From Phytophthora sp. 'mugwort' (lineage: Eukaryota; Oomycota; Peronosporomycetes; Peronosporales; Peronosporaceae): DNA of 64,000 bases. The notes beneath the pieces were generated by a model, which was given only the letters and a program-made list of their open reading frames with translations, did no database searches and was not told where the DNA came from. Within the stretch, counting starts at the first letter, position 1. Every line of letters begins with the position of its first letter. The stretch is from NCBI GenBank assembly GCA_033558025.1, contig JAUCEF010000011.1, positions 558,001 to 622,000 on the forward strand, read 5' to 3'. This document shows positions 36,263-48,133 of this stretch, one piece after another. Position numbers and translations under genes: made by a program.

Positions 36263-39200
36263 TCAATGCGAACACGCGTGGATTCCGAGGGACGCCGTCA
36301 GATCCGTGTGGCGCGGTCCTGGCAGTGCCTTGGTCATGATGTCCGCCAGCATGATAGAAGTCTCGCAGTACTCGAGCTTGACTTCGCCGCGCTTGACCTC
36401 ATCACGGATGTGATGGTACTTGATGTCGATGTGCTTGGCGCGACCATGGTTCACTGGGTTCTTCGTCATCTTGATGCACGACTGGTTGTCTTCGCGGATC
36501 TTGAGCTCGGGTCCAGTCTCGTTGGCAGCCGCCAAAATCTCGCATAGCAGGCGATGAATCCACTTGCCTTCTTGGATCGCCAGACTGAGCGCGATGTATT
36601 CCGCCTCGCTCGTAGACAGCGAAACACTTGACTGCTTCTTGCTTCCCCAGCTCACTGGCGCACCCATCAGCATGAACGTGTAGCCGGAAGTCGACTTGCG
36701 GTCCGCGAGGTCGCCAGCCCAGTCCGCATCCGAATACCCACGAAAGTCGATGTTGTCACCCAGCTTGAAACAGATTCCATGCGTCTTGGTGCCTTGTAGA
36801 TAGCGAAAAATGCGCTTGACCGCAACCCAGTGTTCCTTTTGGGGGTTCTCCATGAAGCGCGATACATAGCCTACTGCGTACGCGATATCCGGGCGAGTAG
36901 CAGTCATCAAGTGCATGAGGGCACCCACAGCTTCGCGAAACGGAGCGTTCACCTTGGTCGCTGCGTCACTTGGAACCAGTCGAGTGCTCATGTCTACCGG
37001 ACTCACCACAGCCTTGCACTCGTCCATACCGAAACGCTTCAGGATATCATCCACATAACGCCGCTGGCACATCGTCACGCTGCCGTCCGGGCCATCCACC
37101 AGCTCGATTCCAAGGACGAACACACACTTGCCACTGTCAGTCATTTCGAAGCTGATAGAGGTGTTGAGGTCTTGAAGCGAGGCTTGGATTGAGCGGAGGG
37201 AGTTCTGCACTTGGGTGCGGGGACCGGAGTGAAGACCACTTGAGCTGAAGAAGGAAGATTCGAAAGTGATTGATTTATCGGAGCTTACACTACCTAGTCT
37301 ACCACATAGATATGCAGCCCTGCATCCAATCATTTGGTGCATCCAATCACCAACACTCCGCACTCGTCCAATCATCCTACTCGTCTAATCATCGGTTGCG
37401 TAAACAACGTACCGTAAACATCGCGGGATCGTGTTGGACCGGTTCGGGTTAACCAGCTACTGGTACACAGTACCAAAACCTGGCAACCCTCAATAGAAGC
37501 GTGTCTTGAGGTCGTTCTTCGTGCGTGAGATCAGCTCGGGTGAACTTCCGGTGACCAACACATCGTCCACGTAGACCAGCACGAGCACACAGTGGCCATC
37601 GACAACCTTGATGTAGAGGCACGGGTCGAAGGCTGAAACTTGAAAACCGATAGAACACACGAATTCGTCGAAGGTCTCGTTCCATACGCGCGAAGCTTGC
37701 TTGAGACCGTAGATCGCCTTCACCAATTCCAAGCAGTCGAAATCACCATCCAGCTCGACGCCTTCAGGAACCACGCAGAACACCAACTCCTTCATGACGC
37801 CGTACAGAAATGCCGTTACCACGTCGAGTTGGTCGAGGGGCCAGTCGAAATACTTGGCAATCGCGATGACCATGCGCAGTGTCACGTACTTGACCACGGG
37901 CGAGAACGTCTCCGTGTAGTCGATGCCGTACTTCTGCTTGAAACCCTTGGCTACGAGGCGCGCCTTGTACTTCTCGATCGATCCGTCGGCTTTGCGCTTA
38001 ACCTTGAACACCCACTTGGTACCGATGGCGCTTTGTCCGCTGGGCAACTTGGCAGCACGAAACACACCACGAAGTCGCATCGACTTGAGTTCCGCACGAA
38101 CAGCCTTGCGCCAGTGCAGTTGGTCCGGGCCGTTGACCGCTTCTTGGAATGTCGACGGCTCCGATAAGTCCACGGCTGCTTCGACCGCATTGGCACTTGC
38201 ACGCCAAAACACAGATGGAGTCGATTCTTCATCTTGGTCTCCAGACTTTTCTTCTTCATCTGCGTCTGTTCGGTGCGAAGGGGAGTCGTTCGGTGCACTT
38301 GCTTCTTCCAGTCCAGGTCGATGACGCACAGCGCGCGGTCTTCTGGCAGCTTCATCTTCGTCACTCGGGCGGCTCTTGCGCTTCCCTGCCTGTTTGTACT
38401 CCGTCTGGCGCGGACCATCATCGTCGATGTCGAGCGAGTCGAAGTCCAGGTCGTCGACATCTTCATCAGAAATCGGCGGTGAAAATCCAAAGGTTGATTC
38501 ATCGAAGTTGACATCGCGACTGATGACCACCTGCCCCGCCTCGATGTCATAAAGTCGATACGCCTTGGACACTTCTTCGTAACCCAGAAACAATCCGGCG
38601 CGAGCCTTGGGATCCCACTTGAGTCGCTTCTCCTTCGGAGTCAGGATGTACGTCCGACAGCCGAAAACACGCATGTGCTTCACACTCGGCTTGGACTTGT
38701 AGACGATCTCGAACGGAGTCTTGTGCTCGATCTTGGGTGACGGCAGGCGGTTCTTCACATAGATGGCCGTCATCGCCGCCTCAGCCCAGAAACACTTGTC
38801 CAGCTTAGCGTGATGCAACATGCTGCGGCCGATCGTGACGATAGTTCGGATAGCTCGCTCTGCCGTGCCGTTCGTCTGGTGCGCGTACGGAACCGTGGTT
38901 TGCTGCTCGATGCCTTCGTCTTCGTAGAAATCCTTGAGCGAGTTAGTCGCAAACTCACGAGCTCCGTCGTGCCGCACAAACTTGACCTTCTTGCCGAATT
39001 GCGTCTGCACCTTCATGATGTATGTCTTGATGCAGTCTTCACTTTCCGACTTGGCGCGCAGACAGAAACCCTTCATGCATCCGCTGGCTTCGTCCACGAT
39101 CAGTAGCAGGTACTTGCTGCCGCCAAGCGAGTTTTCCTCCATGGGTCCGCAGATGTCAAAGTGGAGCAGCTCAAATGTGTCGTAGCGACGCTTGTCACGG

Positions 39201-40181
39201 TTGCTTGGGAATGGTTTTTGGACCATTTTGCCTTGCTGGCAACCACGACACACACTTGGTCCACTCGACTTGGAAGGTGCTTTCGCGTCCTTGATCATCT
39301 TGGTGTCGACCATCTTGCGAAGAACCTCGACTGGAGCGTGACCCATACGCGCGTGCAAATCGACCGTCCTTCCACTTGTCGCCGCATTTGCCGCTCGCTG
39401 AGGTGTGCGAAGCCACTAGAGTCCATCCACGAGATCCGCCGTCGCCACCACTTGATTCGAGTCCTTGCGCGAAACGTGCATCTCAGTGCCGTCAAATATC
39501 ACTTGGAACTTGCCATGCTTGTTTATCTGCGGCACTGAAAGCAGATTCTTGCTCATATTTGGCACGTAAAGCGCGTTCTTGATCTCGATCTCGCGCTCGT
39601 CACCGTTAGGCAGGACCACTCTTTCCACGATGGTCCCCACACCCTTGATGGCAGCCTTGTTGCCATCGGCCACCGAAAGTTCGCCTTCACTTCGCTCGAT
39701 CAAATTGGCGAACTTGGACTTGTCGTTGCAAATATGGTGCGTGGCACCGCTGTCAACCGCCCACATCCCGGACACATTCTTGTCCGTCGAAACTCCACAT
39801 TCCAGGGAAACCGCGAACGCCACTCGATCGTAGTCGTTGTCGTAGCCGTCGCTGTCGTTTCTCCACTGGATGTTGTTGGCCCCGCGTCCACGGCCGTTGC
39901 CGCCGCGTCTTGGCCCTCGGTTCTCGTCCTTCTGCTTGGTCCAGCACTTGTCAATGACATGCCCCAATTTCCCGCAGTACGTGCACTGACGAGATTTTCG
40001 CTCGGCACTGAACGCCTTGGCCGCGTCTTCAGTTTTCACCGTCGCCGTCTTCTCGCCTTGTCGCTTGATGTGCTCGTTCGTGAGCACCTTCACAACGTCT
40101 TGCGACCGCAGCTCTGCATTGCTCATCTCCAAGTTCAGCACGACGTTCTCGTAGCTCTTGGGGAGACTGCGCAGCAAGCAG
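36263..40181 (-). pseudogene. U3 Gag-Pol, split by a solo LTR, with nonsense codon and lost 5' end
   Basis: A near-copy of U2 one period on. The solo LTR again interrupts RT at GAAGC (37148-37152 and 37496-37500). In addition a TAC to TAG change near 39,417 stops the frame at GLYW before the integrase domain. The gag 5' end is missing because family B LTR begins at 40182, just after CLLRSLPKS. Differences from U2 are few (for example KVKRKADG for KIKRKADG and ERKSRQ for ERESRQ). Confidence 0.94.
37153..37495 (-). repeat. Solo LTR A2 inside U3
   Basis: 343 bp, same target GAAGC and same marker variants (TGATAGAGG, AACCAG) as 32409-32751, differing in one visible base (AACCAGC for AACCAGT). 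It is therefore a duplicate of that solo LTR, not an independent insertion. Confidence 0.95.
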
Positions 40182-40535
40182 AAAAGGCTTGGTCACTTGA
40201 TGGCAAAATGCAAAGTGATTGATTTAGGTCCTTAGTTCGCAAACTCCTTGCTACCTCTAAGCCTACAGTTCTACCTACTGGGTACACTCTACTGGATTCT
40301 CTACTGGATACTGAGTTACTTCAGCCAATCAGGGAGTGCCACGTAGAGCCCATCATGTACCCACAATCTTGTACCCACCCATGGCGTAATCGTCCGTGGC
40401 GTAAACACCGTCCCATAAACACCGTGACGTAATCTTCGTCTCGTAATCACAGGATGATTGCGATGCCACTGAGTGAAGGTCATACCGGTATCCTACCGGT
40501 ATACAGCAGCTGGTCGAGACGTCTCCTTGACAACA
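40182..40535 (-). repeat. LTR B, 3' LTR of fragment B'
   Basis: About 354 bp starting AAAAGGCTTGG after AAGCAG of U3 gag. Its inner end reads TTGACAACA, and the flanking polypurine tract in element sense is GAGTGGGAG. Confidence 0.88.
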
Positions 40536-41028
40536 CTCCCACTCGACTCGACAGCCTTCAGCGCTTCGATGCCGAGTTTGCTCCGGAGCACACTGAACTG
40601 CGTCGCAGAGATTGGCTTCGTCATGATGTCCGCCAGCATGTCGGTTGTCGAAACATACTGCAGCACCACTTGACCGTCTTCCACCTTCTCGCGCACGAAA
40701 TGGTAGCGAATGTCGATGTGCTTGGTGCGCTTGTGGAATTCGGGATTCTTGGCCAACGCGATGGAGCCTTGGTTGTCCTCGTAGATCTTGATTGCTTCAT
40801 CGCTTGTCATCTCGCCGAGCTCGCACAGGAACACCTTAAGCCACACCGCCTCTTGTGTCGCCTCCGATAGCGCCATGTACTCAGCTTCCGTCGAAGACAG
40901 CGCCACTGTCCACTGCTTCTTGCTCCTCCAGCTGATGCATCCGCCATTCATCATGAACGCGTAGCCACTTGTACTTCTTCTTGACTCGATGTCTCCAGCC
41001 CAGTCGGCATCTGAATAGCCTTGGGGTC

Positions 41029-41371
41029 TGATAAAGGTGTTGAGGTCTTGAAGCGAGGCTTGGATTGAGCGGAGGGAGTTCTGCACTTGGGTGCGGGGAC
41101 CGGAGTGAAGACCACTTGAGCTGAAGAAGGAAGATTCGAAAGTGATTGATTTATCGGAGCTTACACTACCTAGTCTACCACATAGATATGCAGCCCTGCA
41201 TCCAATCATTTGGTGCATCCAATCACCAACACTCCGCACTCGTCCAATCATCCTACTCGTCTAATCATCGGTTGCGTAAACAACGTACCGTAAACATCGC
41301 GGGATCGTGTTGGACCGGTTCGGGTTAACCGGTTACTGGTACACAGTACCAAAACCTGGCAACCCTCAATA
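41029..41371 (-). repeat. LTR A2, 3' LTR of E4
   Basis: 343 bp. Near its U3 end lies an inverted repeat TGGTAC-ACA-GTACCA (41337-41351). Three CCAAT motifs on the plus strand lie at 41202, 41219 and 41244. Confidence 0.95.
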
Positions 41372-41380
41372 CGCCCCCTC
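41372..41380 (-). other. Polypurine tract of E4
   Basis: GAGGGGGCG in element sense, immediately upstream of the 3' LTR. It overlaps the gag-pol stop codon (TGA at 41379-41381). It is the primer site for second-strand synthesis, and the same arrangement is seen at every family A 3' end here. Confidence 0.85.
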
Positions 41381-44300
41381 AATGCGAACACGCGTGAATT
41401 CCGAGGGACGCCGTCAGATCCGTGTGGCGCGGTCCTGGCAGTGCCTTGGTCATGATGTCCGCCAGCATGATAGAAGTCTCGCAGTACTCGAGCTTGACTT
41501 CGCCGCGCTTGACCTCATCACGGATGTGATGGTACTTGATGTCGATGTGCTTGGCGCGACCATGGTTCACTGGGTTCTTCGTCATCTTGATGCACGACTG
41601 GGTGTCTTCGCGGATCTTGAGCTCGGGTCCAGTCTCGTTGGCAGCCGCCAAAATCTCGCATAGCAGGCGATGAATCCACTTGCCTTCTTGGATCGCCAGA
41701 CTGAGCGCGATGTATTCCGCCTCGCTCGTAGACAGCGAAACACCTGACTGCTTCTTGCTTCCCCAGCTCACTGGCGCACCCATCAGCATGAACGTGTAGC
41801 CGGAAGTCGACTTGCGGTCCGCGAGGTCGCCAGCCCAGTCCGCATCCGAATACCCACGAAAGTCGATCTTGTTGCCTGGCTTGAAACAGATTCCATGCGT
41901 CTTGGTGCCTTGTAGATAGCGAAAAATGCGCTTGACCGCAACCCAGTGTTCCTCTTGGGGGTTCTCCATGAAGCGCGATACATAGCCTACTGCGTACGCG
42001 ATATCCGGGCGAGTAGCAGTCATCAAGTGCATGAGGGCACCCACAGCTTCGCGAAACGGAGCGTTCACCTTGGTCGCTGCGTCACTTGGAACCAGTCGAG
42101 TGCTCATGTCTACCGGACTCACCACAGCCTTGCACTCGTCCATACCGAAACGCTTCAGGATATCATCCACATAGCGCCGCTGGCACATCGTCACGCTGCC
42201 GTCCGGGCCATCCACCAGCTCGATTCCAAGGACGAACACACACTTGCCACTGTCAGTCATTTCGAAGCGTGTCTTGAGGTCGTTCTTCGTGCGTGAGATC
42301 AGCTCGGGTGAACTTCCGGTGACCAACACATCGTCCACGTAGACCAGCACGAGCACACAGTGGCCATCGACAACCTTGATGTAGAGGCACGGGTCGAAGG
42401 CTGAAACTTGAAAACCGATAGAACACACGAATTCGTCGAAGGTCTCGTTCCATACGCGCGAAGCTTGCTTGAGACCGTAAATCGCCTTGACCAATTCCAG
42501 GCAGTCGAAATCACCATCCAGCTCGACGCCTTCAGGAACCACGCAGAACACCAACTCCTTCATGACGCCGTACAGAAATGCCGTTACCACGTCGAGTTGG
42601 TCGAGGGGCCAGTCGAAATACTTGGCAATCGCGATGACCATGCGCAGCGTCACGTACTTGACCACGGGCGAGAACGTCTCCGTGTAGTCGATGCCGTACT
42701 TCTGCTTGAAACCCTTGGCTACGAGGCGCGCCTTGTACTTCTCGATCGATCCGTCGGCTTTGCGCTTAACCTTGAACACCCACTTGGTACCGATGGCGCT
42801 TTGTCCGCTGGGCAACTTGGCAGCACGAAACACACCACGAAGTCGCATCGACTTTAACTCAGCACGAATCGCCTTGCGCCAGTGCAATTGGTCCGGGCCG
42901 TTGACCGCTTCTTGGAATGTCGACGGCTCCGATAAGTCCACGGCTGCTTCGACCGCGTTGGCACTTGCACGCCAAAACACAGATGGAGTCGATTCTTCAT
43001 CTTGGTCTCCAGACTTTTCTTCTTCATCTGCGTCTGTTCGGTGCGAAGGGGAGTCGTTCGGTGCACTTGCTTCTTCCAGTCCAGGTCGATGACGCACAGC
43101 GCGCGGTCTTCTGGCAGCTTCATCTTCGTCACTCGGGCGGCTCTTGCGCTTCCCTGCCTGTTTGTACTCCGTCTGGCGCGGACCATCATCGTCGATGTCG
43201 AGCGAGTCGAAGTCCAGGTCGTCGACATCTTCATCAGAAATCGACGGTGAAAATCCAAAGGTTGATTCATCGAAGTTGACATCGCGACTGATGACCACCT
43301 GCCCCGCCTCGATGTCATAAAGTCGATACGCCTTGGACACTTCTTCGTAACCCAGAAACAATCCGGCGCGAGCCTTGGGATCCCACTTGAGTCGCTTCTC
43401 CTTCGGAGTCAGGATGTACGTCCGACAGCCGAAAACACGCATGTGCTTCACACTCGGCTTGGACTTGTAGACGATCTCGAACGGAGTCTTGTGCTCGATC
43501 TTGGGTGACGGCAGGCGGTTCTTCACATAGATGGCCGTCATCGCCGCCTCAGCCCAGAAACACTTGTCCAGCTTGGCGTGATGCAACATGCTGCGGCCGA
43601 TCGTGACGATAGTTCGGATGGCTCGCTCTGCCGTGCCGTTGGTCTGGTGCGCGTACGGAACCGTGGTTTGCTGCTCGATGCCTTCGTCTTCGTAGAAATC
43701 CTTGAGCGAGTTAGTCGCAAACTCACGAGCTCCGTCGTGCCGCACAAACTTGACCTTCTTGCCGAACTGCGTCTGCACCTTCATGATGTATGTCTTGATG
43801 CAGTCTTCACTTTCCGACTTGGCACGCAGACAGAAACCCTTCATGCATCCGCTGGCTTCGTCCACGATCAGGAGCAGGTACTTGCTACCGCCAAGCGAGT
43901 TTTCCTCCATGGGTCCGCAGATGTCAAAGTGGAGCAGCTCAAATGTGTCGTAGCGACGCTTGTCACGGTTGCTTGGGAATGGTTTTTGGACCATTTTGCC
44001 TTGCTGGCAACCACGACACACACTTGGTCCACTCGACTTGGAAGGTGCTTTCGCGTCCTTGATCATCTTGGTGTCGACCATCTTGCGAAGAACCTCGACT
44101 GGAGCGTGACCCATACGCGCGTGCAAATCGACCGTCCTTCCACTTGTCGCCGCATTTGCCGATCGCTGAGGTGTGCGAAGCCAGTAGAGTCCGTCCACGA
44201 GATCCGCCGTCGCCACCACTTGATTCGAGTCCTTGCGCGAAACGTGCATCTCAGTGCCGTCAAATACCACTTGGAACTTGCCATGCTTGTTTATCTGCGG

Positions 44301-45419
44301 CACTGAAAGCAGATTCTTGCTCATATTTGGCACGTAAAGCGCGTTCTTGATCTCGATCTCGCGCTCGTCACCGTTAGGCAGGACCACTCTTTCCACGATG
44401 GTCCCCACACCCTTGATGGCAGCCTTGTTGCCATCGGCCACCGAAAGTTCGCCTTCACTTCGCTCGATTAAATTGGCGAACTTGGACTTGTCGTTGCAAA
44501 TATGGTGCGTGGCACCGCTGTCGACCGCCCACATCCCGGACACATTCTTGTCCGTCGAAACTCCACATTCCAGGGAAACCGCGAACGCCACTCGATCGTA
44601 GTCGTTGTCGTAGCCGTCGCTGTCGTTTCTCCACTGGATGTTGTTGGCCCCGCGTCCACGGCCGTTGCCGCCGCGTCTTGGCCCTCTGTTCTCGTCCTTC
44701 TGCTTGGTCCAGCACTTGTCAATGACATGCCCCAATTTTCCGCAGTACGTGCATTGGCGAGGCTCACGGTCGGTGTTGAACGCCTTGGCCGCGTCTTCAG
44801 TTTTCACCGTCGCCGTCTTCTCGCCTTGTCGCTTGATGTGCTCGTTCGTGAGCACCTTCACAACGTCTTGCGACCGCAGTTCAGCGCTGCTCATCTCCAA
44901 GTTCAGCACGACGTTCTCGTAGCTCTTGGGGAGGCTGCGCAACAAGCAGATCGCCACGTCCTCGTCCTCCATCTTGGCACCGATGCTGCTGAGCTTGGCG
45001 CTGATGTTGAGGACCTCGTTGCAATGATGCAACACATTGCCGCCTTCCGACATCTCCATGCTGAAGAGTTGGCGCTTCAGGTAGATGCGACCAGCCTTCT
45101 GCGATCCACCGTACAGCGTCTTCAAGCGCGTCCACGCGATCCATGCTTCCTCGCAGTCATCGACCACATGATGGTAGTCGGCGTCCATGTGAAGCAACAT
45201 CAGTCCAAAAGCGATGTTGCTCGACTTGACATACTCGTCCTTGGCCCGGGAGTCCGTAAAGGATGGAGACGTTTCCCGATTCACCACATGCCACGTCGAC
45301 TTGGTCAGGAACACGCCACGCATGTAGCGGTTCCACGTCGCGTAGTTGTCTCCGTTGAACTTGTCGATGGAGACCTTGGTCGAGACGTCTTGGGCAGAGG
45401 ACATGGTGCTTGGGCTCAT
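41379..45419 (-). CDS. Gag-Pol polyprotein of E4 (Ty1/copia A2), intact
   Basis: 1,346 residues from the ATG in the primer-binding site, uninterrupted. Gag zinc knuckle [14 protein letters not shown], protease DSGATHHIC, integrase [14 protein letters not shown] and the D, D, E triad, [11 protein letters not shown] at 1027-1030, RNase [10 protein letters not shown] and SEAEYIAL. Part of Gag ([37 protein letters not shown]) is A1-like within an A2 body, so E4 descends from a recombinant. One change to note is EDTQSC where other copies read EDNQSC in RNase H; its effect is unknown. Confidence 0.96.
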   Translation of the reverse strand: MSPSTMSSAQDVSTKVSIDKFNGDNYATWNRYMRGVFLTKSTWHVVNRETSPSFTDSRAKDEYVKSSNIAFGLMLLHMDADYHHVVDDCEEAWIAWTRLKTLYGGSQKAGRIYLKRQLFSMEMSEGGNVLHHCNEVLNISAKLSSIGAKMEDEDVAICLLRSLPKSYENVVLNLEMSSAELRSQDVVKVLTNEHIKRQGEKTATVKTEDAAKAFNTDREPRQCTYCGKLGHVIDKCWTKQKDENRGPRRGGNGRGRGANNIQWRNDSDGYDNDYDRVAFAVSLECGVSTDKNVSGMWAVDSGATHHICNDKSKFANLIERSEGELSVADGNKAAIKGVGTIVERVVLPNGDEREIEIKNALYVPNMSKNLLSVPQINKHGKFQVVFDGTEMHVSRKDSNQVVATADLVDGLYWLRTPQRSANAATSGRTVDLHARMGHAPVEVLRKMVDTKMIKDAKAPSKSSGPSVCRGCQQGKMVQKPFPSNRDKRRYDTFELLHFDICGPMEENSLGGSKYLLLIVDEASGCMKGFCLRAKSESEDCIKTYIMKVQTQFGKKVKFVRHDGAREFATNSLKDFYEDEGIEQQTTVPYAHQTNGTAERAIRTIVTIGRSMLHHAKLDKCFWAEAAMTAIYVKNRLPSPKIEHKTPFEIVYKSKPSVKHMRVFGCRTYILTPKEKRLKWDPKARAGLFLGYEEVSKAYRLYDIEAGQVVISRDVNFDESTFGFSPSISDEDVDDLDFDSLDIDDDGPRQTEYKQAGKRKSRPSDEDEAARRPRAVRHRPGLEEASAPNDSPSHRTDADEEEKSGDQDEESTPSVFWRASANAVEAAVDLSEPSTFQEAVNGPDQLHWRKAIRAELKSMRLRGVFRAAKLPSGQSAIGTKWVFKVKRKADGSIEKYKARLVAKGFKQKYGIDYTETFSPVVKYVTLRMVIAIAKYFDWPLDQLDVVTAFLYGVMKELVFCVVPEGVELDGDFDCLELVKAIYGLKQASRVWNETFDEFVCSIGFQVSAFDPCLYIKVVDGHCVLVLVYVDDVLVTGSSPELISRTKNDLKTRFEMTDSGKCVFVLGIELVDGPDGSVTMCQRRYVDDILKRFGMDECKAVVSPVDMSTRLVPSDAATKVNAPFREAVGALMHLMTATRPDIAYAVGYVSRFMENPQEEHWVAVKRIFRYLQGTKTHGICFKPGNKIDFRGYSDADWAGDLADRKSTSGYTFMLMGAPVSWGSKKQSGVSLSTSEAEYIALSLAIQEGKWIHRLLCEILAAANETGPELKIREDTQSCIKMTKNPVNHGRAKHIDIKYHHIRDEVKRGEVKLEYCETSIMLADIMTKALPGPRHTDLTASLGIHACSH

Positions 45420-45423
45420 AACC
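45409..45423 (-). other. Primer-binding site of E4, containing the gag start codon
   Basis: GGTTATGAGCCCAAG directly follows the 5' LTR end (TTTATCA). It is complementary to CTTGGGCTCATAACC, which resembles the anticodon arm of a methionine tRNA (CAT anticodon) rather than a tRNA 3' end. Drosophila copia is known to use an internal half-tRNA(iMet) primer with a very similar site. The ATG within it is the gag start. Confidence 0.75.
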
Positions 45424-45766
45424 TGATAAAGGTGTTGAGGTCTTGAAGCGAGGCTTGGATTGAGCGGAGGGAGTTCTGCACTTGGGTGCGGGGACCGGAG
45501 TGAAGACCACTTGAGCTGAAGAAGGAAGATTCGAAAGTGATTGATTTATCGGAGCTTACACTACCTAGTCTACCACATAGATATGCAGCCCTGCATCCAA
45601 TCATTTGGTGCATCCAATCACCAACACTCCGCACTCGTCCAATCATCCTACTCGTCTAATCATCGGTTGCGTAAACAACGTACCGTAAACATCGCGGGAT
45701 CGTGTTGGACCGGTTCGGGTTAACCGGTTACTGGTACACAGTACCAAAACCTGGCAACCCTCAATA
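45424..45766 (-). repeat. LTR A2, 5' LTR of E4
   Basis: 343 bp, identical by eye to 41029-41371. Confidence 0.95.
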
Positions 45767-46367
45767 GGGTCCGTCGTCGCAGCTCGCTTGAAACTCGATG
45801 CCGTGCGTCTTCGTGCCTTGAATGTACCTGAAGACCCTCTTGAGCGCCTGCCAGTGTGTCGGGCATGGGTCTGCTGCAAACTGGCTGAGAACTCCCACTG
45901 CTGCTGCGAGGTCCGGGCGTGTGCCTACCATGAGATACATGAGGCATCCCACAGCGTTCCGGTATGGCACGTTTACCATGGTCTCGTCGTGCTTGCAGCC
46001 GCCCTCGCACATGGCCTTGGTCAGCTTGAGGCCCGGATCCTGTGGCGTCTTAACAGGGTTGCTCTTCTCCATGTTGAACTTCTCCAGAATGTCTTTCGCA
46101 AACTTGGTTTGCCGCATCGACACCTTCCCTGTCGTCACATCTTGATCGATTTCCATGCCGAGGAAGTACTTGAGCTGGCCCAGGTCCGTCATCTCGAAAC
46201 GGTCACTGAGCGCCTTCTTCGTCGACTTGAGCAGCTTGTCGTTGTTACTTGCGAGGATCAGGTCGTCGACATATAGCGCCACGAAGATCATGTCTTGGTC
46301 GTCACGCTTGAAGTAGATGCAGTGGTCAGACTCGCACTTCTTGAACCCTAGCTTGAGCATGAGGTCG

Positions 46368-47785
46368 ACGAGAACGTCGTGCTGAACTTGGAGATGAGCA
46401 ATGCAGAGCTGCGGTCGCAAGACGTCGTGAAGGTGCTCACGAACGAGCACATCAAGCGACAAGGCGAGAAGACGGCGACGGTGAAGACTGAGAACGCGGC
46501 CAAGGCGTTCAGTGCCGAGCGAGAATCTCGTCAGTGCACGTACTGCGGGAAATTGGGGCATGTCATTGACAAGTGCTGGACCAAGCAGAAGGACGAAACC
46601 GAGGACCAAGACGCGGCGGCAACGGCCGTGGACGCGGAGCAAACCATGTTCAGTGGCGCAACGACGTCTACGACTACGACCGTGTCGCGTTTGCGGTTTC
46701 GTTGGAATGCGGAAAATCGACGGGCAAGGATATGCCCGGGATGTGGGCGGTCGACAGCGGCGCAACGCACCACATTTGCAACGACAAGTCCAAGTTCGCC
46801 AATTTGATCAAGCGAAATGAAGGCGAACTTTCGGTGGCCGATGGCAACAAGGCTACCATCAAGGGTGTGGGGACCATCGTGGAAAGAGTGGTCCTGCCTA
46901 ACGGCGACGAGCGCGATATCGAGATCGAGAACGCGCTTTACGTGCCAAATATGAGCAAGAATCTGCTTCAGTGCCGCAGATAAACAAGCATGGCAAGTTC
47001 CAAGTGATATTTGACGGCACTGAGATGCACGTTTCGCGCAAGGACTCGAATCAAGTGGTGGCGACGGCGGATCTCGTGGATGGACTCTACTGGCTTCGCA
47101 CACCTCAGCGAGCGGCAAATGCGGCGACAAGTGGAAGGACGGTCGATTTGCACGCGCGTATGGGTCACGCTCCAGTCGAGGTTCTTCGCAAGATGGTCGA
47201 CACCAAGATGATCAAGGACGCGAAAGCACCTTCCAAGTCGAGTGGACCAAGTGTGTGTCGTGGTTGCCAGCAAGGCAAAATGGTCCAAAAACCATTCCCA
47301 AGCGACCGTGACAAGCGTCACTACGACACATTTGAGCTGCTCCACTTCGATATCTGCGGACCCATGGAGGAAAACTCGCTTGGCGGCAGCAAGTACCTGC
47401 TCCTGATCGTGGACGAAGCCAGCGGATGCATGAAGGGTTTCTGTCTGCGTGCCAAGTCGGAAAGTGAAGACTGCATCAAGACATACATCATGAAAGAGCA
47501 GACGCAGTTCGGCAAGAAGGTCAAGTTTGTGCGGCACGACGGAGCTCGTGAGTTTGCGACCAACTCGCTCAAGGATTTTTACGTAGACGAAGGCATCGAG
47601 CAGCAAACCACGGTTCCGTACGCGCACCAGACCAACGGCACGGCAGAGCGAGCCATCCGAACTATCGTCACGATCGGCCGCAGCATGTTGCATCACGCCA
47701 AGCTGGACAAGTGTTTCTGGGCTGAGGCGGCGATGACGGCCATCTATGTGAAGAACCGCTTGCCGTCACCCAAGATCGAGCACAA
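46368..47785 (+). pseudogene. Copia A2 gag to integrase fragment with frameshifts (P6)
   Basis: It starts abruptly inside Gag ([16 protein letters not shown]), then zinc knuckle [15 protein letters not shown] small deletion near 46,600 (KDE then a shifted frame) and a one-base loss near 46,968 (NLL before the VPQINKHG segment) break the frame. Protease, integrase zinc-binding and catalytic segments follow to PSPKIEH, where an A2 LTR begins. Some residues are private ([43 protein letters not shown]), so this is an older or diverged copy. Confidence 0.92.
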
Positions 47786-48129
47786 TATTGAGGGTTGCCA
47801 GGTTTTGGTACTGTGTACCAGTAACCGGTTAACCCGAACCGGTCCAACACGATCCCGCGATGTTTACGGTACGTTGCTTACGCAACCGATGATTAGACGA
47901 GTAGGATGATTGGACGAGTGCGGAGTGTTGGTGATTGGATGCACCAAATGATTGGATGCAGGGCTGCATATCTATGTGGTAGACTAGGTAGTGTAAGCTC
48001 CGATAAATCAATCACTTTCGAATCTTCCTTCTTCAGCTCAAGTGGTCTTCACTCCGGTCCTCGCACCCAAGTGCAGAACTCCCTTCGCTCCGTCCAAGCT
48101 TCACTTATCAAGATCCATACCTTTTATCA
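47786..48129 (+). repeat. LTR A2 between P6 and P7
   Basis: 344 bp, TATTGAGGG to TTTATCA, preceded by CACAA and followed by a primer-binding site and gag. No matching right flank is visible. Confidence 0.92.
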
Positions 48130-48133
48130 GGTT

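Larger units (their letters stand above)
41029..45766 (-). mobile_element. E4, complete and youngest Ty1/copia A2 element
   Basis: 4,738 bp: 3' LTR 41029-41371, intact gag-pol, 5' LTR 45424-45766. It is flanked by perfect GGGTC repeats (41024-41028 and 45767-45771), and the interrupted family B frame is restored when E4 is removed. The two 343-bp LTRs look identical base for base by eye, so this is the most recent insertion and the best candidate for an active element. Confidence 0.97.
40493..46367 (-). pseudogene. Family B pol 3' part (B'), split by E4
   Basis: RNase H ([24 protein letters not shown]) at 40493-41028 and RT ([27 protein letters not shown]) at 45772-46367 are one family B pol separated by E4, which entered at GGGTC. 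The frame is open across both parts and ends inside the 3' LTR like the complete family B copy. At 46367 the RT sequence stops abruptly at an inverted junction with family A gag (P6). Integrase, protease and gag are absent here. Confidence 0.92.
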
